Part shown: in pieces, positions 53,512-62,242 of the stretch | How positions within the stretch are numbered: the first letter of the stretch is position 1 | Layout: every line of letters begins with the position of its first letter | Assembly: GCA_938023735.1 (NCBI GenBank) | Contig: CALJDK010000025.1 | Coordinates: forward strand, 97,057-161,056 | Origin: an uncultured Acidimicrobiales bacterium | Lineage (GTDB): Bacteria; Actinomycetota; Acidimicrobiia; Acidimicrobiales; SHLQ01 | Reading direction: 5' to 3' | Length of the DNA stretch: 64,000 bases | Notes under the pieces: model-generated | Seen by the model: the letters and a program-made list of their open reading frames with translations, nothing else | Databases searched by the model: none | Told to the model about the DNA's origin: nothing | Translations under genes and position numbers: made by a program

Positions 53512-53922
53512 ATGGCACATCCGGCACGATTCAACGATGATGATCCGGTTCTGGCGCGGCTCCGTCAGATCTGTCTAGCGCTGCCCGGCGCTGACGAGAA
53601 GGTGTCGCATGGCCGGCCGGCGTTCTTCACCAAGAAGATCTTTGCCGGATTCGGCGCGGTGCTGACGGGCGAGCATGACTCGGCCCAGTACGACCAGGCG
53701 TTGGTGTTTATGCCCGACGCCGACGATGCGATGGCCATCGAGCAGGACCAACGATTCTTTACCCCCGCTTACTGGGGGCCGTACGGCTGGCGGGGTCTTG
53801 ATCTGAGCAATCTTGACGTGAGCAAGGATGCTGATTGGGTTGAGGTGGCCGAGCTGATTGAAGAGTCGTATCGGGCGACCGCACCAAACAAACTCATCAA
53901 GGAACTCGACGAACAAGTCTGA
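53512..53922 (+). CDS. MmcQ/YjbR-family protein
   Basis: This 136-residue protein fits the MmcQ/YjbR fold: ICLALPGADEKVSHGRPAFFTKKIFAGFG near the N-terminus and PAYWGPYGWRGLDLSN with WVEVAELIEESYRATAPNKLIKEL. Such proteins have a DNA-binding-like fold without a clear role. It is followed 27 bases later by a short-chain dehydrogenase on the same strand. Confidence 0.8.
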   Translation: MAHPARFNDDDPVLARLRQICLALPGADEKVSHGRPAFFTKKIFAGFGAVLTGEHDSAQYDQALVFMPDADDAMAIEQDQRFFTPAYWGPYGWRGLDLSNLDVSKDADWVEVAELIEESYRATAPNKLIKELDEQV

Positions 53923-53949
53923 AGCGGCCAGCATGGAGGGAGTGATGTC

Positions 53950-54738
53950 GTGGACAGTCTTGAAGGCCTCAAAGATCTTGGCGGGAAGACAGCGGTCGTA
54001 ACCGGAGGAGGCTCGGGAATCGGCCGCGCCATCGTCGAACAGCTGACCGCTCAGGGCGCATCGGTGTTGGCTGCCGATCGCAACAACGAGGCGTTGGCCG
54101 ATGTGGCGGCATCGTGCGGGTGCTCGACGATGGAAATTGATGTCACATCAGAATCAGCAAACCAGGAGCTGATGGCTACAGCCGTTGCCGAATTCGGATC
54201 GCTCGACATGGTATTTCTGAACGCCGGAATTCTGGGACGCCGTCGCGAATCGTTGGCCGACCCGTATGTAGCGGGCGACCTTGATCTCGACCGCTACCGC
54301 GCCGTCATGGCGGTAAATGCCGACGCCGTCGTGATTGGAACCGTGGCGGCCACCAAGGTCATGGCGGAACAGAACGGCGGAGCGATAGTTGCCACGGCTT
54401 CAACGGCGGGACTCTCGGCATGGTCGGCCACGCCCTTCTATGCCGCATCGAAGCACGCGGTGGTCGGTTGGGTCCGGGCGATGGCCCGAGCACTGGAGCG
54501 CGATGGCGTCACGATCAACGCCATCTGCCCAGCGGGCGTGGCAACACCCCTTGTTGGAAGAAACGCCGACGATGCCGGCGACGAGAGCCGACTGCTCCGG
54601 CCCGAAACCGTTGCGAAAGCGGCAATCGACACGGCGCTTGGTGGGGCCACTGGCCAAGCAGTGAGTGTGGTGGCCGGCCGTGATCCGGTATGGGAACCTC
54701 ACGAGTTTAACGACGTCCGCAGTTTCCCATCAGACTGA
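53950..54738 (+). CDS. Short-chain dehydrogenase/reductase
   Basis: This 262-residue classical SDR has TGGGSGIG in the cofactor loop (about 18-25), NAGILG, a catalytic Ser in ATASTAGLS, and YAASKHAVVG with Tyr and Lys of the YxxxK. It oxidises or reduces an alcohol or ketone with NAD(P). The GTG at 53950 is a reasonable start. Downstream is an ABM-domain gene and a P450, which suggests one pathway. Confidence 0.88.
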   Translation: MDSLEGLKDLGGKTAVVTGGGSGIGRAIVEQLTAQGASVLAADRNNEALADVAASCGCSTMEIDVTSESANQELMATAVAEFGSLDMVFLNAGILGRRRESLADPYVAGDLDLDRYRAVMAVNADAVVIGTVAATKVMAEQNGGAIVATASTAGLSAWSATPFYAASKHAVVGWVRAMARALERDGVTINAICPAGVATPLVGRNADDAGDESRLLRPETVAKAAIDTALGGATGQAVSVVAGRDPVWEPHEFNDVRSFPSD

Positions 54739-54780
54739 CCGCGCAAGACCTGATCCACTAACGAAGGGGCCCATCAACCG

Positions 54781-55137
54781 ATGAGCATCATCATTACGGC
54801 GACCCTGTCGTTCGAAACCGAGAACGACCGGGACAACGCCGTTCGCCAAACCTCGCCGGTCCAGGCAGCTACTCGAGCTGACGAGCCGGGGTGTTTGGCC
54901 TACTGCTTTGCGGCCGATCCGGCCGAGCCAACCCACATTCAGGTGTATGAGTTGTGGACCGATGCAGCGAACCTTGCGCGGCATTTTGATCATCCCAACT
55001 ACGCAAAGATGGTCGAGGTCCTGCATAACGTCGGCGGTTTCCTGAACAGCGAGAACCGACTGTTCGCGGCCGACGACCGCGGCCCGGTATACGGCGACGA
55101 CGGAAAGTTCCGCTTCGACGCTGTTGGCGAGCAGTGA
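54781..55137 (+). CDS. ABM-domain (quinol monooxygenase-like) protein
   Basis: This 118-residue protein has an antibiotic-biosynthesis-monooxygenase fold, with IIITATLSFETENDRDNAV..., EPGCLAYCFAADPAEPTHIQVYELWTDAANLARHFDHPNY near the middle. Members include cofactor-free oxygenases and stress proteins. Substrate unknown. It sits between an SDR and a P450 on the same strand. Confidence 0.8.
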   Translation: MSIIITATLSFETENDRDNAVRQTSPVQAATRADEPGCLAYCFAADPAEPTHIQVYELWTDAANLARHFDHPNYAKMVEVLHNVGGFLNSENRLFAADDRGPVYGDDGKFRFDAVGEQ

Positions 55138-55235
55138 CACACATCTCCTGCGAGTTCCCTTTTCGGTTGTAATTAACCGTTTGATATGTTGCCAACCACC
55201 GGTATTCGGTGGACGCCTCGGGGGAGGGCACGCAT

Positions 55236-56543
55236 ATGCCAGCAGAGGAAATCGACCCACAAACAGGTCTTGGCCGCGCCGACGACGGCAGCGACATTGG
55301 CTGCCCGATGGAGCACGTGGACTTCTTTGAACCGGCGATAAACGATTGCCCGTATCCGGCATACCGAACCATGCGCGACGAAGCCCCGGTGTGGTTCGAC
55401 GACCGAACCAAGATGTTCATCGTCACCCGCTACGAGGACGTCAAAGCGGTACTACGCGATACCGAACGCTTTGTGAACCGTCGCCCGAAGGTCCGGCCTG
55501 GCAGGCGAACCGAGCTGACGCTTGCGTTGTACAAGGAAAAGGGTTGGGTGCCCGGCCCGACACTCGCTGGCCGCGACGATCCCAACCACAAAGAGATGCG
55601 CGGCCTGTTCAATCATGCGTTTCGGCCAAAGAAGATCGCCGCGCTCGAGCCGCAACTCGAGGAACTCACCACGCGCCTTATCGATGCGTTCATCGACGAC
55701 GGGCGTTGCGACTGGGTGAAGCAGTTTGCTGTGCCGCTACCGCTCATCATGATCGGCATGCAGATGGGCGCCAACGAGGAAGACATCTGGCAGATCAAGG
55801 CGTGGACCGATGCCTGGGTGCAGCGCCTCGGCATGATGCAGACCGAAGAAGAGGCCATCTGGTCAACCGAGATGGAGATCGAGGCGCAGCACTACTTTCA
55901 GCCAATCTTCGAACGGCTGCGGGTTAAACCCGACGACTCGCTCTTGTCGGACCTGGTGAACACCGTCGTGCCCGAGTGGGGGCGCACGCTCACCGACGAA
56001 GAGCTTCATGCCGAGATGATGGCCGACACTTTTGTTGGAGGATCGGAGACCTCCACCAACGCAATCTCGGCCGGCGTTCGGCTGCTCATCGAGAACCCCG
56101 CGCAGTGGGACAAGCTCAAGGCCGACCCCGATACCTACGTGCCGGTGATGGTCGAAGAGGTACTGCGGCTCGAAAGCCCCGTGCAGCGGCTGATCCGCAC
56201 CGCGGCTGAAGATGTCGAGCTTCACGGCGTGAAGATTCCCAAGGACTCCACGGTGTCTGTGGCCTACGCCTCGGCCAACCGCGATGGCCGCGAATTCGAA
56301 CGGCCCGGCGAGTTCGACCTGGAACGCAAAGATGCCCGAAACCACCTGGCGTTTGGTTTCGGAATCCACCATTGCCTGGGCGCCGCCCTGGCGCGGCGAG
56401 AGTTGCAGTACTCCTTTGATGCGGTAGCTCGTCGCTTCGACGACCTGTGGTTCATCGAGGGCGAGAACGACTTCTCGATCGCCCCCAATTATCACCTTCG
56501 GGCACTGAACCATCTGAACATTGGCTTTACGCCAGCGATCTGA
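55236..56543 (+). CDS. Cytochrome P450
   Basis: This 435-residue soluble P450 has a heme loop FGFGIHHCLGAALARREL (Cys380) and I-helix FVGGSETSTNA. EEVLRLESPVQRLIRTA is the K-helix ExxR. It inserts oxygen into a hydrophobic substrate. The ATG at 55236 has GGGGGAGG at 55220-55227. A ferredoxin partner is not adjacent, though one lies at 16936-17169. Neighbouring SDRs and a split-barrel protein suggest steroid-, terpenoid- or alkane-type catabolism. Confidence 0.93.
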   Translation: MPAEEIDPQTGLGRADDGSDIGCPMEHVDFFEPAINDCPYPAYRTMRDEAPVWFDDRTKMFIVTRYEDVKAVLRDTERFVNRRPKVRPGRRTELTLALYKEKGWVPGPTLAGRDDPNHKEMRGLFNHAFRPKKIAALEPQLEELTTRLIDAFIDDGRCDWVKQFAVPLPLIMIGMQMGANEEDIWQIKAWTDAWVQRLGMMQTEEEAIWSTEMEIEAQHYFQPIFERLRVKPDDSLLSDLVNTVVPEWGRTLTDEELHAEMMADTFVGGSETSTNAISAGVRLLIENPAQWDKLKADPDTYVPVMVEEVLRLESPVQRLIRTAAEDVELHGVKIPKDSTVSVAYASANRDGREFERPGEFDLERKDARNHLAFGFGIHHCLGAALARRELQYSFDAVARRFDDLWFIEGENDFSIAPNYHLRALNHLNIGFTPAI

Positions 56544-56575
56544 CAACCCGGCACGAGCCACAACAGGAGAAGGTT

Positions 56576-57391
56576 ATGGAGAACGTCGACGGCCAAGTGG
56601 CCGTGATTACTGGCGGCGCAAGCGGCATCGGGTTTGGTTTTGCCCGATCATTCGGTGCGGCCGGAATGAAGCTCATGCTTGGCGATATCGAGGCGGCAGC
56701 GCTGGCGACGGCCGAAGCCGACCTCTCGAGTGCCGGCTACGACGTCGAGACATTTGTTGTTGACGTCACCGATGCTGCTGCGGTCGATGCGTTCGCCGAT
56801 GCAACCTACTCCCGCTTCGGCGCAGCCCACTTGATCTGCAATAACGCCGGTGTGGTTGAGCGGCACGAGGCGTGGGGTTCGCTCGAGGATTGGAAGTGGG
56901 TCATCGATGTCGACCTGTGGGGGGTGATCCACGGTGTTCATTCCTTTGTTCCCCGCATGCGCGAAGCTGGCGCTCCGGGTCACATTGTCAACACGGCGTC
57001 GACCGCTGGGATTCTTGGATTCCCGGGAATCTCGTCGTACGTGGCGGCGAAGCACGCCGTGGTGGGCCTGAGCCAATCGCTGTTCCACGAGTTCGCGATG
57101 GAGAACTCGCCCCTTGGTGTGTCCGTGCTTTGCCCGGGTGTCGTCGACACCAACATCAACAGCAGCACTCGCAACCGTCCCGGGGTCGATCCGGCAACGG
57201 TTGACGGAAAGATGTTCACCGGCTGGACCGAAGTCTTGACGCCCGAGCAGGTAGCCGAAATCGTCCTGGCCGCTGTGCAAGCAAAGCAGTTCTGGATCCT
57301 TCCCCACGAGCACTACGGCGAGCAGGCGCTTGCCAATGCCGAGGGGCGGGTGGCCAAGGCCGATCCGGTCATGCCGCAGGTTCGGCGCTAA
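56576..57391 (+). CDS. Short-chain dehydrogenase/reductase
   Basis: This 271-residue SDR has TGGASGIGFGFARSF, NNAGVVERHE, NTASTAGILGFPG and YVAAKHAVVGLSQS (YxxxK). AGGAGAAGG lies just before the ATG at 56576. It follows the P450 by 32 bases and probably oxidises the hydroxylated product. C-terminal residues are variable, so the substrate is not predictable. Confidence 0.88.
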   Translation: MENVDGQVAVITGGASGIGFGFARSFGAAGMKLMLGDIEAAALATAEADLSSAGYDVETFVVDVTDAAAVDAFADATYSRFGAAHLICNNAGVVERHEAWGSLEDWKWVIDVDLWGVIHGVHSFVPRMREAGAPGHIVNTASTAGILGFPGISSYVAAKHAVVGLSQSLFHEFAMENSPLGVSVLCPGVVDTNINSSTRNRPGVDPATVDGKMFTGWTEVLTPEQVAEIVLAAVQAKQFWILPHEHYGEQALANAEGRVAKADPVMPQVRR

Positions 57392-57444
57392 GGCACGAAC
57401 GCACGTCCAAAGACCCCCAAAGCAACGAAAGAGATTGCAAACCA

Positions 57445-57990
57445 ATGGCTGACGATAACTATGAAGACCTTACCGACTGCGGCCTCGACGACGACATGGA
57501 GGCAAAGCTTCTGGCTGCGCAGAGGGAGTGTGTGTTCCAGTGGACCACCAAGGTCGGCGAGCCCTTCGGTGTCATCATGTCGTTTCTCGAAAAGGACGGC
57601 ACGTTCTGGCTCACTGCGGCCGAGAAGCGAGCACGGATTTACGCAATCAAACGTGACCCGCGGGTGGCAATCACGGTGACCAGCGTGGGCAGCGGTCTTC
57701 GTGGGGGTCTCACCGCGTCGTACAAAGGCATAGCCAAGCTGCACAAGAGTCAGGACGTGAAGGACTGGTTCTACCCCGAATTTTGCGCCAAGATCAGGCC
57801 CGACAGCGAAGAGGCCCGCGCCTCGTTTCAGCAACACCTCGACTCGCCCGACCGGGTGATCATCGAGGTGCCTACCCACTACAAGCTGACCTTCGACAGT
57901 ATGAAAATGTGGCAGCGGTCGCCCGACGCGATCTCGGACAAGCGCCGCGAAGAGTTAGCTCGCGAAGCTGCTGGCGACGAGGCGTCCTAG
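57445..57990 (+). CDS. Pyridoxamine-5'-phosphate-oxidase-like (F420/FMN split-barrel) protein
   Basis: This 181-residue protein has a split-barrel pattern: FQWTTKVGEPFGVIMSFLEKDGTFWLTAAEKRARIYAIKRDPRVAITV. This resembles F420- or FMN-binding PPOX proteins of actinobacteria. The window's F420 precursor synthase makes an F420 role possible. It is the last plus-strand gene of the P450 cluster. Confidence 0.8.
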   Translation: MADDNYEDLTDCGLDDDMEAKLLAAQRECVFQWTTKVGEPFGVIMSFLEKDGTFWLTAAEKRARIYAIKRDPRVAITVTSVGSGLRGGLTASYKGIAKLHKSQDVKDWFYPEFCAKIRPDSEEARASFQQHLDSPDRVIIEVPTHYKLTFDSMKMWQRSPDAISDKRREELAREAAGDEAS

Positions 57991-57998
57991 ACGGCGGG

Positions 57999-58580
57999 CT
58001 AGGTCGAGGTTTCTTCGCTGTTCGGAAATCCAGGAACGCCTTGGTCAAGCTCTACGCCAGCGCTGTTGAGAAAGCCCGACACCATCCGGTAGAAGCCGGC
58101 CACGATCAGCAGTTCGACCAGTTCCTCGTCGCTCCAACGGGTGCCCAGGGCCATCCAGGTGGCGTCGCTGACGCAGTCGTCGGCGTGCAGGTCGTCAGCC
58201 AGCGCGATGAGCGCCAGATCGCCAGTGGACCAGTCGTAGGCCGAAGGCGGTTGGGTAAGCGCTTCGATTTCTGCGTCGGTGAGGCCGCACTGCTTTCCGA
58301 TAATCGTGTGCTGGCCAAACTCGTACTGGGCGCGGGCGTTGGCCCCCACCCGCAGAATCACTACCTCACGCTCTCGGGCCGGCAGAAGGCCCTTGTTGAG
58401 CAGGAATCCGCCGAGCAGGTTGAACCGCTTCAGCAGCTTCGGATGCCGGCCCAGAACGCCAAAGATGTTGAGCGGTTTGCCGTCGTGGGTGAGCGCCGAT
58501 GCCAGGATCTCGGCGAGTTCACCTTCGGGTTCGGCAACCGGTTCGATACGGCAGGATGTCGGGCGTTCGATGGAGGTCAT
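57999..58580 (-). CDS. Carboxymuconolactone decarboxylase/AhpD-like protein
   Basis: This protein of about 193 residues has NIFGVLGRHPKLLKRFNLLGGFLL and REREVVILRVGANARAQYEFGQHTIIGKQCGLTDAEIEAL, the helical core of the CMD family. The CxxC of AhpD peroxidases is absent, as the segment reads ARAQYEFGQH, so it is not a disulfide reductase. The ATG at 58580 is chosen. It lies opposite the P450 group. Confidence 0.85.
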   Translation of the reverse strand: MTSIERPTSCRIEPVAEPEGELAEILASALTHDGKPLNIFGVLGRHPKLLKRFNLLGGFLLNKGLLPAREREVVILRVGANARAQYEFGQHTIIGKQCGLTDAEIEALTQPPSAYDWSTGDLALIALADDLHADDCVSDATWMALGTRWSDEELVELLIVAGFYRMVSGFLNSAGVELDQGVPGFPNSEETST

Positions 58581-58682
58581 ACCTTTACCCATAGCTCAGG
58601 TTGGGTCCCAGGGTTCAGCCGAGACTGAACGGCAGCCCTCGTCCCGCTCAAGTTTTGCGGGTCGAGCTGTCGATGCATAGCA

Positions 58683-58943
58683 ATGGCGTTTCTGTTGGTT
58701 GTGGCACTCATCATTGCGATTGGCTACTGGGGGCTGCACCGGGCGACGAAACAGTGGCAGCTGAGTGAAGAAACCTCGCCCGCTTCCCCCGAACAACCGT
58801 GGCAGGTCATCGAACGTCACGGCGAAGATCACTACACCGTTCTCGAAACCAAGACCGGCAAGGTGTTCGAACTCACCAGGACCGACGCGTCGATTAACGA
58901 CGTCGCCATGCACGAGTGGGACTGGACCCCCACAGCTCAGTGA
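58683..58943 (+). CDS. Small membrane-anchored hypothetical protein
   Basis: This 86-residue protein has an N-terminal hydrophobic helix (FLLVVALIIAIGYWGLHRA) and a soluble tail with HYTVLETKTGKVFELTRTD. It has no family match I know. It is convergent with the crotonase gene, which ends 3 bases away, and divergent from the CMD-like gene. Confidence 0.55.
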   Translation: MAFLLVVALIIAIGYWGLHRATKQWQLSEETSPASPEQPWQVIERHGEDHYTVLETKTGKVFELTRTDASINDVAMHEWDWTPTAQ

Positions 58944-58946
58944 TGC

Positions 58947-59771
58947 CTATAACTCAGCAATGAAAGCTCCCATGCGAGTCTCGGTTGCTGGTGTTTGTCC
59001 GCCGTGGTCGAGGAAGGCACGCATGCGTGCTTTGGCATCGGGATCGGCAACGAGATCTTCGAACAGCTGACCTTCGCGAACAAGGCCCGGCGTGGGGTCG
59101 GGTTGGCTGGCCAGCACTGCGGCCTTTGCGTTTGCTACCGCCAAGGCCGGAAATGACGCTAGTCGGTGCGCGAACCGGTACACGAAGTCTTCTAGATCGT
59201 TGCTGGGAATCAGTCGGTTGAGCCAACCCCATTCGGTTGCGGTGCTGGCGTCGATGTCATCGCTGCCCAGGACGATCTCCATGGCTCGGCCCCGGCCAAC
59301 CAGGTGGGGGAGTCGCTGGGTGCCCGTGCCGCCCGGAATGATGCCTAAGCCCACTTCCATCTGGTTGACGACGGTATGTTCTGACCCAAAGCGCATGTCG
59401 CATGACGCAGCGATTTCCGCCCCACCGCCGCCAACGCGACCGTCGATCATCGCGATCGTTGGCTTGGGCATGGTTCGAAACAGTTCGCACAGTCGATGGA
59501 AACTGTGGGGTTCGGTCATGGGCTCGGCTGGCGCGGGCATGTCGAGGATGGCCCCAACGTCGAAGTGGGCCAGGAAGAACTCGGGGTTGTTACTTCGAAG
59601 CACCACTACCCGAACCCCCGGGTCGTCGGCCGCCTCGTTGGTGGCGATGAACAGTGCCTTCGTCAGGTCGTTGGTGATGACGTTCACCGGTGGCGAGTCG
59701 AATATGAACGTTCGAACTCCGGCGTCGTCGGTTATACGGAGCCCAGCGGAAGACGAGTCATCGGTAGCCAT
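58947..59771 (-). CDS. Enoyl-CoA hydratase/isomerase (crotonase) family
   Basis: This 274-residue protein has RVVVLRSNNPEFFLAHFDVGAIL as the oxyanion loop and MIDGRVGGGGAEIAASCDMRFGSE. MEVGLGIIPGGTGTQRLPHLVGRGRAMEI follows, with a catalytic-position Glu. It hydrates or isomerises an enoyl-CoA, probably in the local degradation pathway. The N-terminus contains an acidic/Ser extension. Confidence 0.88.
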   Translation of the reverse strand: MATDDSSSAGLRITDDAGVRTFIFDSPPVNVITNDLTKALFIATNEAADDPGVRVVVLRSNNPEFFLAHFDVGAILDMPAPAEPMTEPHSFHRLCELFRTMPKPTIAMIDGRVGGGGAEIAASCDMRFGSEHTVVNQMEVGLGIIPGGTGTQRLPHLVGRGRAMEIVLGSDDIDASTATEWGWLNRLIPSNDLEDFVYRFAHRLASFPALAVANAKAAVLASQPDPTPGLVREGQLFEDLVADPDAKARMRAFLDHGGQTPATETRMGAFIAEL

Positions 59772-59801
59772 GGGGCGACCCTATACCGGCTTCTTGCACC
59801 C

Positions 59802-60464
59802 TCAGTGGGCAGAAGTGTTCGCCATGTCCAGAACCGCGGCCGGGGTGTCGGGAGTCCCTCGAAGGTCCGAGGCTGGAATCGCAGCGCCCCACGTGCTGGT
59901 GAGCGGAACGACACCTGCCCAGTGCGGGCCGTCCATATCGATCTCTTCGTCGACCGGGCCTTCGCCTCGAACCTTTGCCGATACTTCCTTGAGCGGCACG
60001 GCGAGAACAAGGGTCTTCTTGAAGTCGGACTCACTCGGCGGGCGGGCCGTATCCCAAATCGGAGCGATGTGGTCGTTGATGATCTTGAGTGCGGCCATTT
60101 TGTCGGCCGGGTCAACGATGGCGGTTGCTATGCCTCTGATGACCACGGAGCGATAGTTCATCGAGTTGTGGAACGGCGTGCGAGCGATGACAAGCCCGTC
60201 GATGATGGTGACGGTGACGCACACGTCAAGGTTGCGCCCGCTCTTCAACATTGCGTTGCCCACTGCACCGTGGATGAGGATTTCGTTGTCCCGAACTCCA
60301 TAGGCCATCGGCAGCACGATGGGCCCATCGTCGGTGGCCACTCCAACGTGTGCAGCAACTCCTGCGGCCAGGATGGCTTTGACCTGGTCTTCGTCGTACA
60401 CCGCGCGGTTCTTTCCCCGCCGAAGTGTGGTGCGGGCCGATGGTCCGGTAGGTGCGTCTGACAT
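59802..60464 (-). CDS. Pyridoxamine-5'-phosphate-oxidase-family protein
   Basis: This 220-residue protein has a split-barrel core: AHVGVATDDGPIVLPMAYGVRDNEILIHGAVGNAML and ARTPFHNSMNYRSVVIRG. The C-terminal part may contact FMN. It is divergent from a MocR-type regulator with a shared 53-base gap and palindromic operator, the usual arrangement for pyridoxal-responsive control. Whether it acts on a B6 vitamer is inferred. Confidence 0.82.
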   Translation of the reverse strand: MSDAPTGPSARTTLRRGKNRAVYDEDQVKAILAAGVAAHVGVATDDGPIVLPMAYGVRDNEILIHGAVGNAMLKSGRNLDVCVTVTIIDGLVIARTPFHNSMNYRSVVIRGIATAIVDPADKMAALKIINDHIAPIWDTARPPSESDFKKTLVLAVPLKEVSAKVRGEGPVDEEIDMDGPHWAGVVPLTSTWGAAIPASDLRGTPDTPAAVLDMANTSAH

Positions 60465-60475
60465 GTGGATCCTTT

Positions 60476-60489
60476 ATGTACTAGTACAT
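60476..60489. promoter_or_regulatory. Perfect palindrome ATGTACTAGTACAT, probable MocR operator
   Basis: This 14-base perfect palindrome sits in the 53-base gap between divergent PPOX-like and MocR genes. Nearby TACTATG words at 60490 and 60514 form a direct repeat 24 bases apart. MocR regulators commonly bind repeated sites in such gaps and self-regulate. The palindrome overlaps the expected -35 of the MocR promoter. Confidence 0.6.
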
Positions 60490-60505
60490 TACTATGTTTG
60501 TCTGA

Positions 60506-60511
60506 TACAAT
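60506..60511 (+). promoter_or_regulatory. -10 box for leaderless MocR transcript
   Basis: TACAAT at 60506-60511 ends six bases before the ATG at 60518, a spacing that fits transcription starting at or next to the start codon. No classic TTGACA lies 17 bases upstream; the palindrome at 60476-60489 covers that position. No ribosome site precedes the ATG, which supports a leaderless mRNA. Confidence 0.5.
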
Positions 60512-60517
60512 CGTACT

Positions 60518-61822
60518 ATGTCGGCAACAGCCACGAGTATCCGGCTCCGATTGGAGGCCGAGGTGGCCGATGGGCAGCGCGTCCCCGGCGATCGCCTACC
60601 CACCGTTCGAGCCTTCGCTGCAGAACTCGGTGTGTCGCCAAACACCGTGGCCGCCGCATACAAACAACTCCGCGACAGGGGAGTAGTGGTCGGCCGCGGG
60701 AGGCAGGGAACGGTCATCGCGCCGCAGACCCGACCAGCGCGAAGCCAGGTCACGCCGATCCCCGATGGAACCATCGACGCGCTTCGGGGCTCTCCCGATC
60801 AGTCGTTTCTACCCGACCTGGGTCCGGCCTTTGCGGCTGCGGCGTCGGGCGATTCGGTGCAATATGGCGACCAACTCGTTGACCCCACGTTCGCTGCGGC
60901 TGCGGCCGACATGCTGGCCGCCGACCAGATCGATCCCTCTCACTTCACCGTTACGTCTGGGGCGATGGACGCCATCGAGAAGATCCTCGGATCCAATGAC
61001 CTTCGCCCCGGCGACCGGGTGGGTGTCGAAGACCCGGGCCACATTCCGGTGCATCAACTCGTGCGGTCCTTCGGGCTTCACCTGGTGCCGCTGGCGGTCG
61101 ACGACCACGGAGTTCGTCCGAACTCACTCCAGGGGGCGCTCGAGCAGGGCCTGGCTGGGCTTATCGTTACGCCCCGAGCACACAACCCAACCGGAGCAGC
61201 GTTCACCGAAGAGCGCGCGACAGAGCTATCTGCTCTGCTTTCGGATCACCCCGGGCTCTTGCTGGTCCAAGACGACCATGCGGGGGCCATCAGCGGCACG
61301 CCATGGTTTCCGCTAACCCCACCGGGTCCTCGTCACGCGATCATCCGGTCGCTCGGCAAATCGTTAGGACCCGATCTTCGAATCTCGGTGACCGCTGGCG
61401 ACCCCGTCACCATCGACCGGCTGGCAATGGCCGTCAGCAACGGTCCCGGATGGGTGAGCCATATGCTTCAACGGGCCGCCGGCTTTCTGTTAACCGACCC
61501 GGCAACGGCCAAGCTGGTGGCGAGCGCCGAAGCCTCCTACTCCCAGCGTCGAGAACTCCTCATCGCAGCGCTCGCCAAGCAGGGAATCGCAGCAACAGGA
61601 CGGTCGGGCATCAACGTGTGGATCCCGACCAACGACGAGCAGGCAGCAGTCGAGGCGGCCCGCCACGCGGGTTTCGCGATCCGTGCCGCCGACGCCTACC
61701 GGGTGAACTCGGATCCAGCGGTTCGAGCGACCATCGCGAACCTTCGGTCCGACCAAATCATCGAACTGGCCAAGGCTCTTGGCAACGCGGCATCGGGGAT
61801 GCAGCATTCGCCGGCGATGTAG
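60518..61822 (+). CDS. MocR/PdxR-type GntR-aminotransferase regulator
   Basis: This 434-residue protein is a GntR winged helix (residues 1-70, with LPTVRAFAAELGVSPNTVAAAYKQL) fused to a type I aminotransferase fold. The PLP lysine is in RSLGKSLGPDLRI (Lys281), and VTPRAHNPTGAAF is the fold's Asn-Pro-containing loop. MocR proteins sense PLP and often control vitamin B6 or GABA genes. The divergent PPOX-like gene is the likely target. Confidence 0.88.
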   Translation: MSATATSIRLRLEAEVADGQRVPGDRLPTVRAFAAELGVSPNTVAAAYKQLRDRGVVVGRGRQGTVIAPQTRPARSQVTPIPDGTIDALRGSPDQSFLPDLGPAFAAAASGDSVQYGDQLVDPTFAAAAADMLAADQIDPSHFTVTSGAMDAIEKILGSNDLRPGDRVGVEDPGHIPVHQLVRSFGLHLVPLAVDDHGVRPNSLQGALEQGLAGLIVTPRAHNPTGAAFTEERATELSALLSDHPGLLLVQDDHAGAISGTPWFPLTPPGPRHAIIRSLGKSLGPDLRISVTAGDPVTIDRLAMAVSNGPGWVSHMLQRAAGFLLTDPATAKLVASAEASYSQRRELLIAALAKQGIAATGRSGINVWIPTNDEQAAVEAARHAGFAIRAADAYRVNSDPAVRATIANLRSDQIIELAKALGNAASGMQHSPAM

Positions 61823-61834
61823 CCACGTTGGCCG

Positions 61835-62173
61835 CTAGATCGGCTGAAAGAGCACCACTTCGATGCCGTTTGGCGCTCGAAGCGCGAATGAGCGGTCGCC
61901 CCACCGGCTGGCCCGAAGGGGGTGTACCACGTCGGGGCTATCCGCCCACTGCTCCCACACGTCGTCGAGGTCAGTTACCTCGATCGAGATGCCCATGCCC
62001 GATGGTGCGGCGTTGGTATCGAGGAAGACTTCGAGCCTTGTGCCGCCGAGGTCGATCATCATGCCGCCGGGAAATGTTTTGATGATGGCAAAGCCCAAAC
62101 GGTCGACCCAGAACTTCTTCTCGGCGACCACGTCGGGCACAAGCAATTTCAGCCGAACTTCTCCGATATCCAT
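61835..62173 (-). CDS. VOC-superfamily (glyoxalase-like) protein
   Basis: This protein of about 112 residues has two beta-alpha-beta-beta-beta units: VRLKLLVPDVVAEKKFWVDRLGFAII and MGISIEVTDLDDVWEQWAD with RSFALRAPNGIEVVLFQ at the end. Metal ligands of VOC enzymes are not certain here; Glu in EVVLF and Glu in RLEVFL are candidates. The ATG at 62173 is chosen. It is convergent with the MocR gene. Confidence 0.8.
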   Translation of the reverse strand: MDIGEVRLKLLVPDVVAEKKFWVDRLGFAIIKTFPGGMMIDLGGTRLEVFLDTNAAPSGMGISIEVTDLDDVWEQWADSPDVVHPLRASRWGDRSFALRAPNGIEVVLFQPI

Positions 62174-62242
62174 CAGCCTCAAGCCTAACCAGCGGCTATC
62201 GATCAGTACGCCACCCGAGCATCTCGTGAGCCTAGGAAAGAG

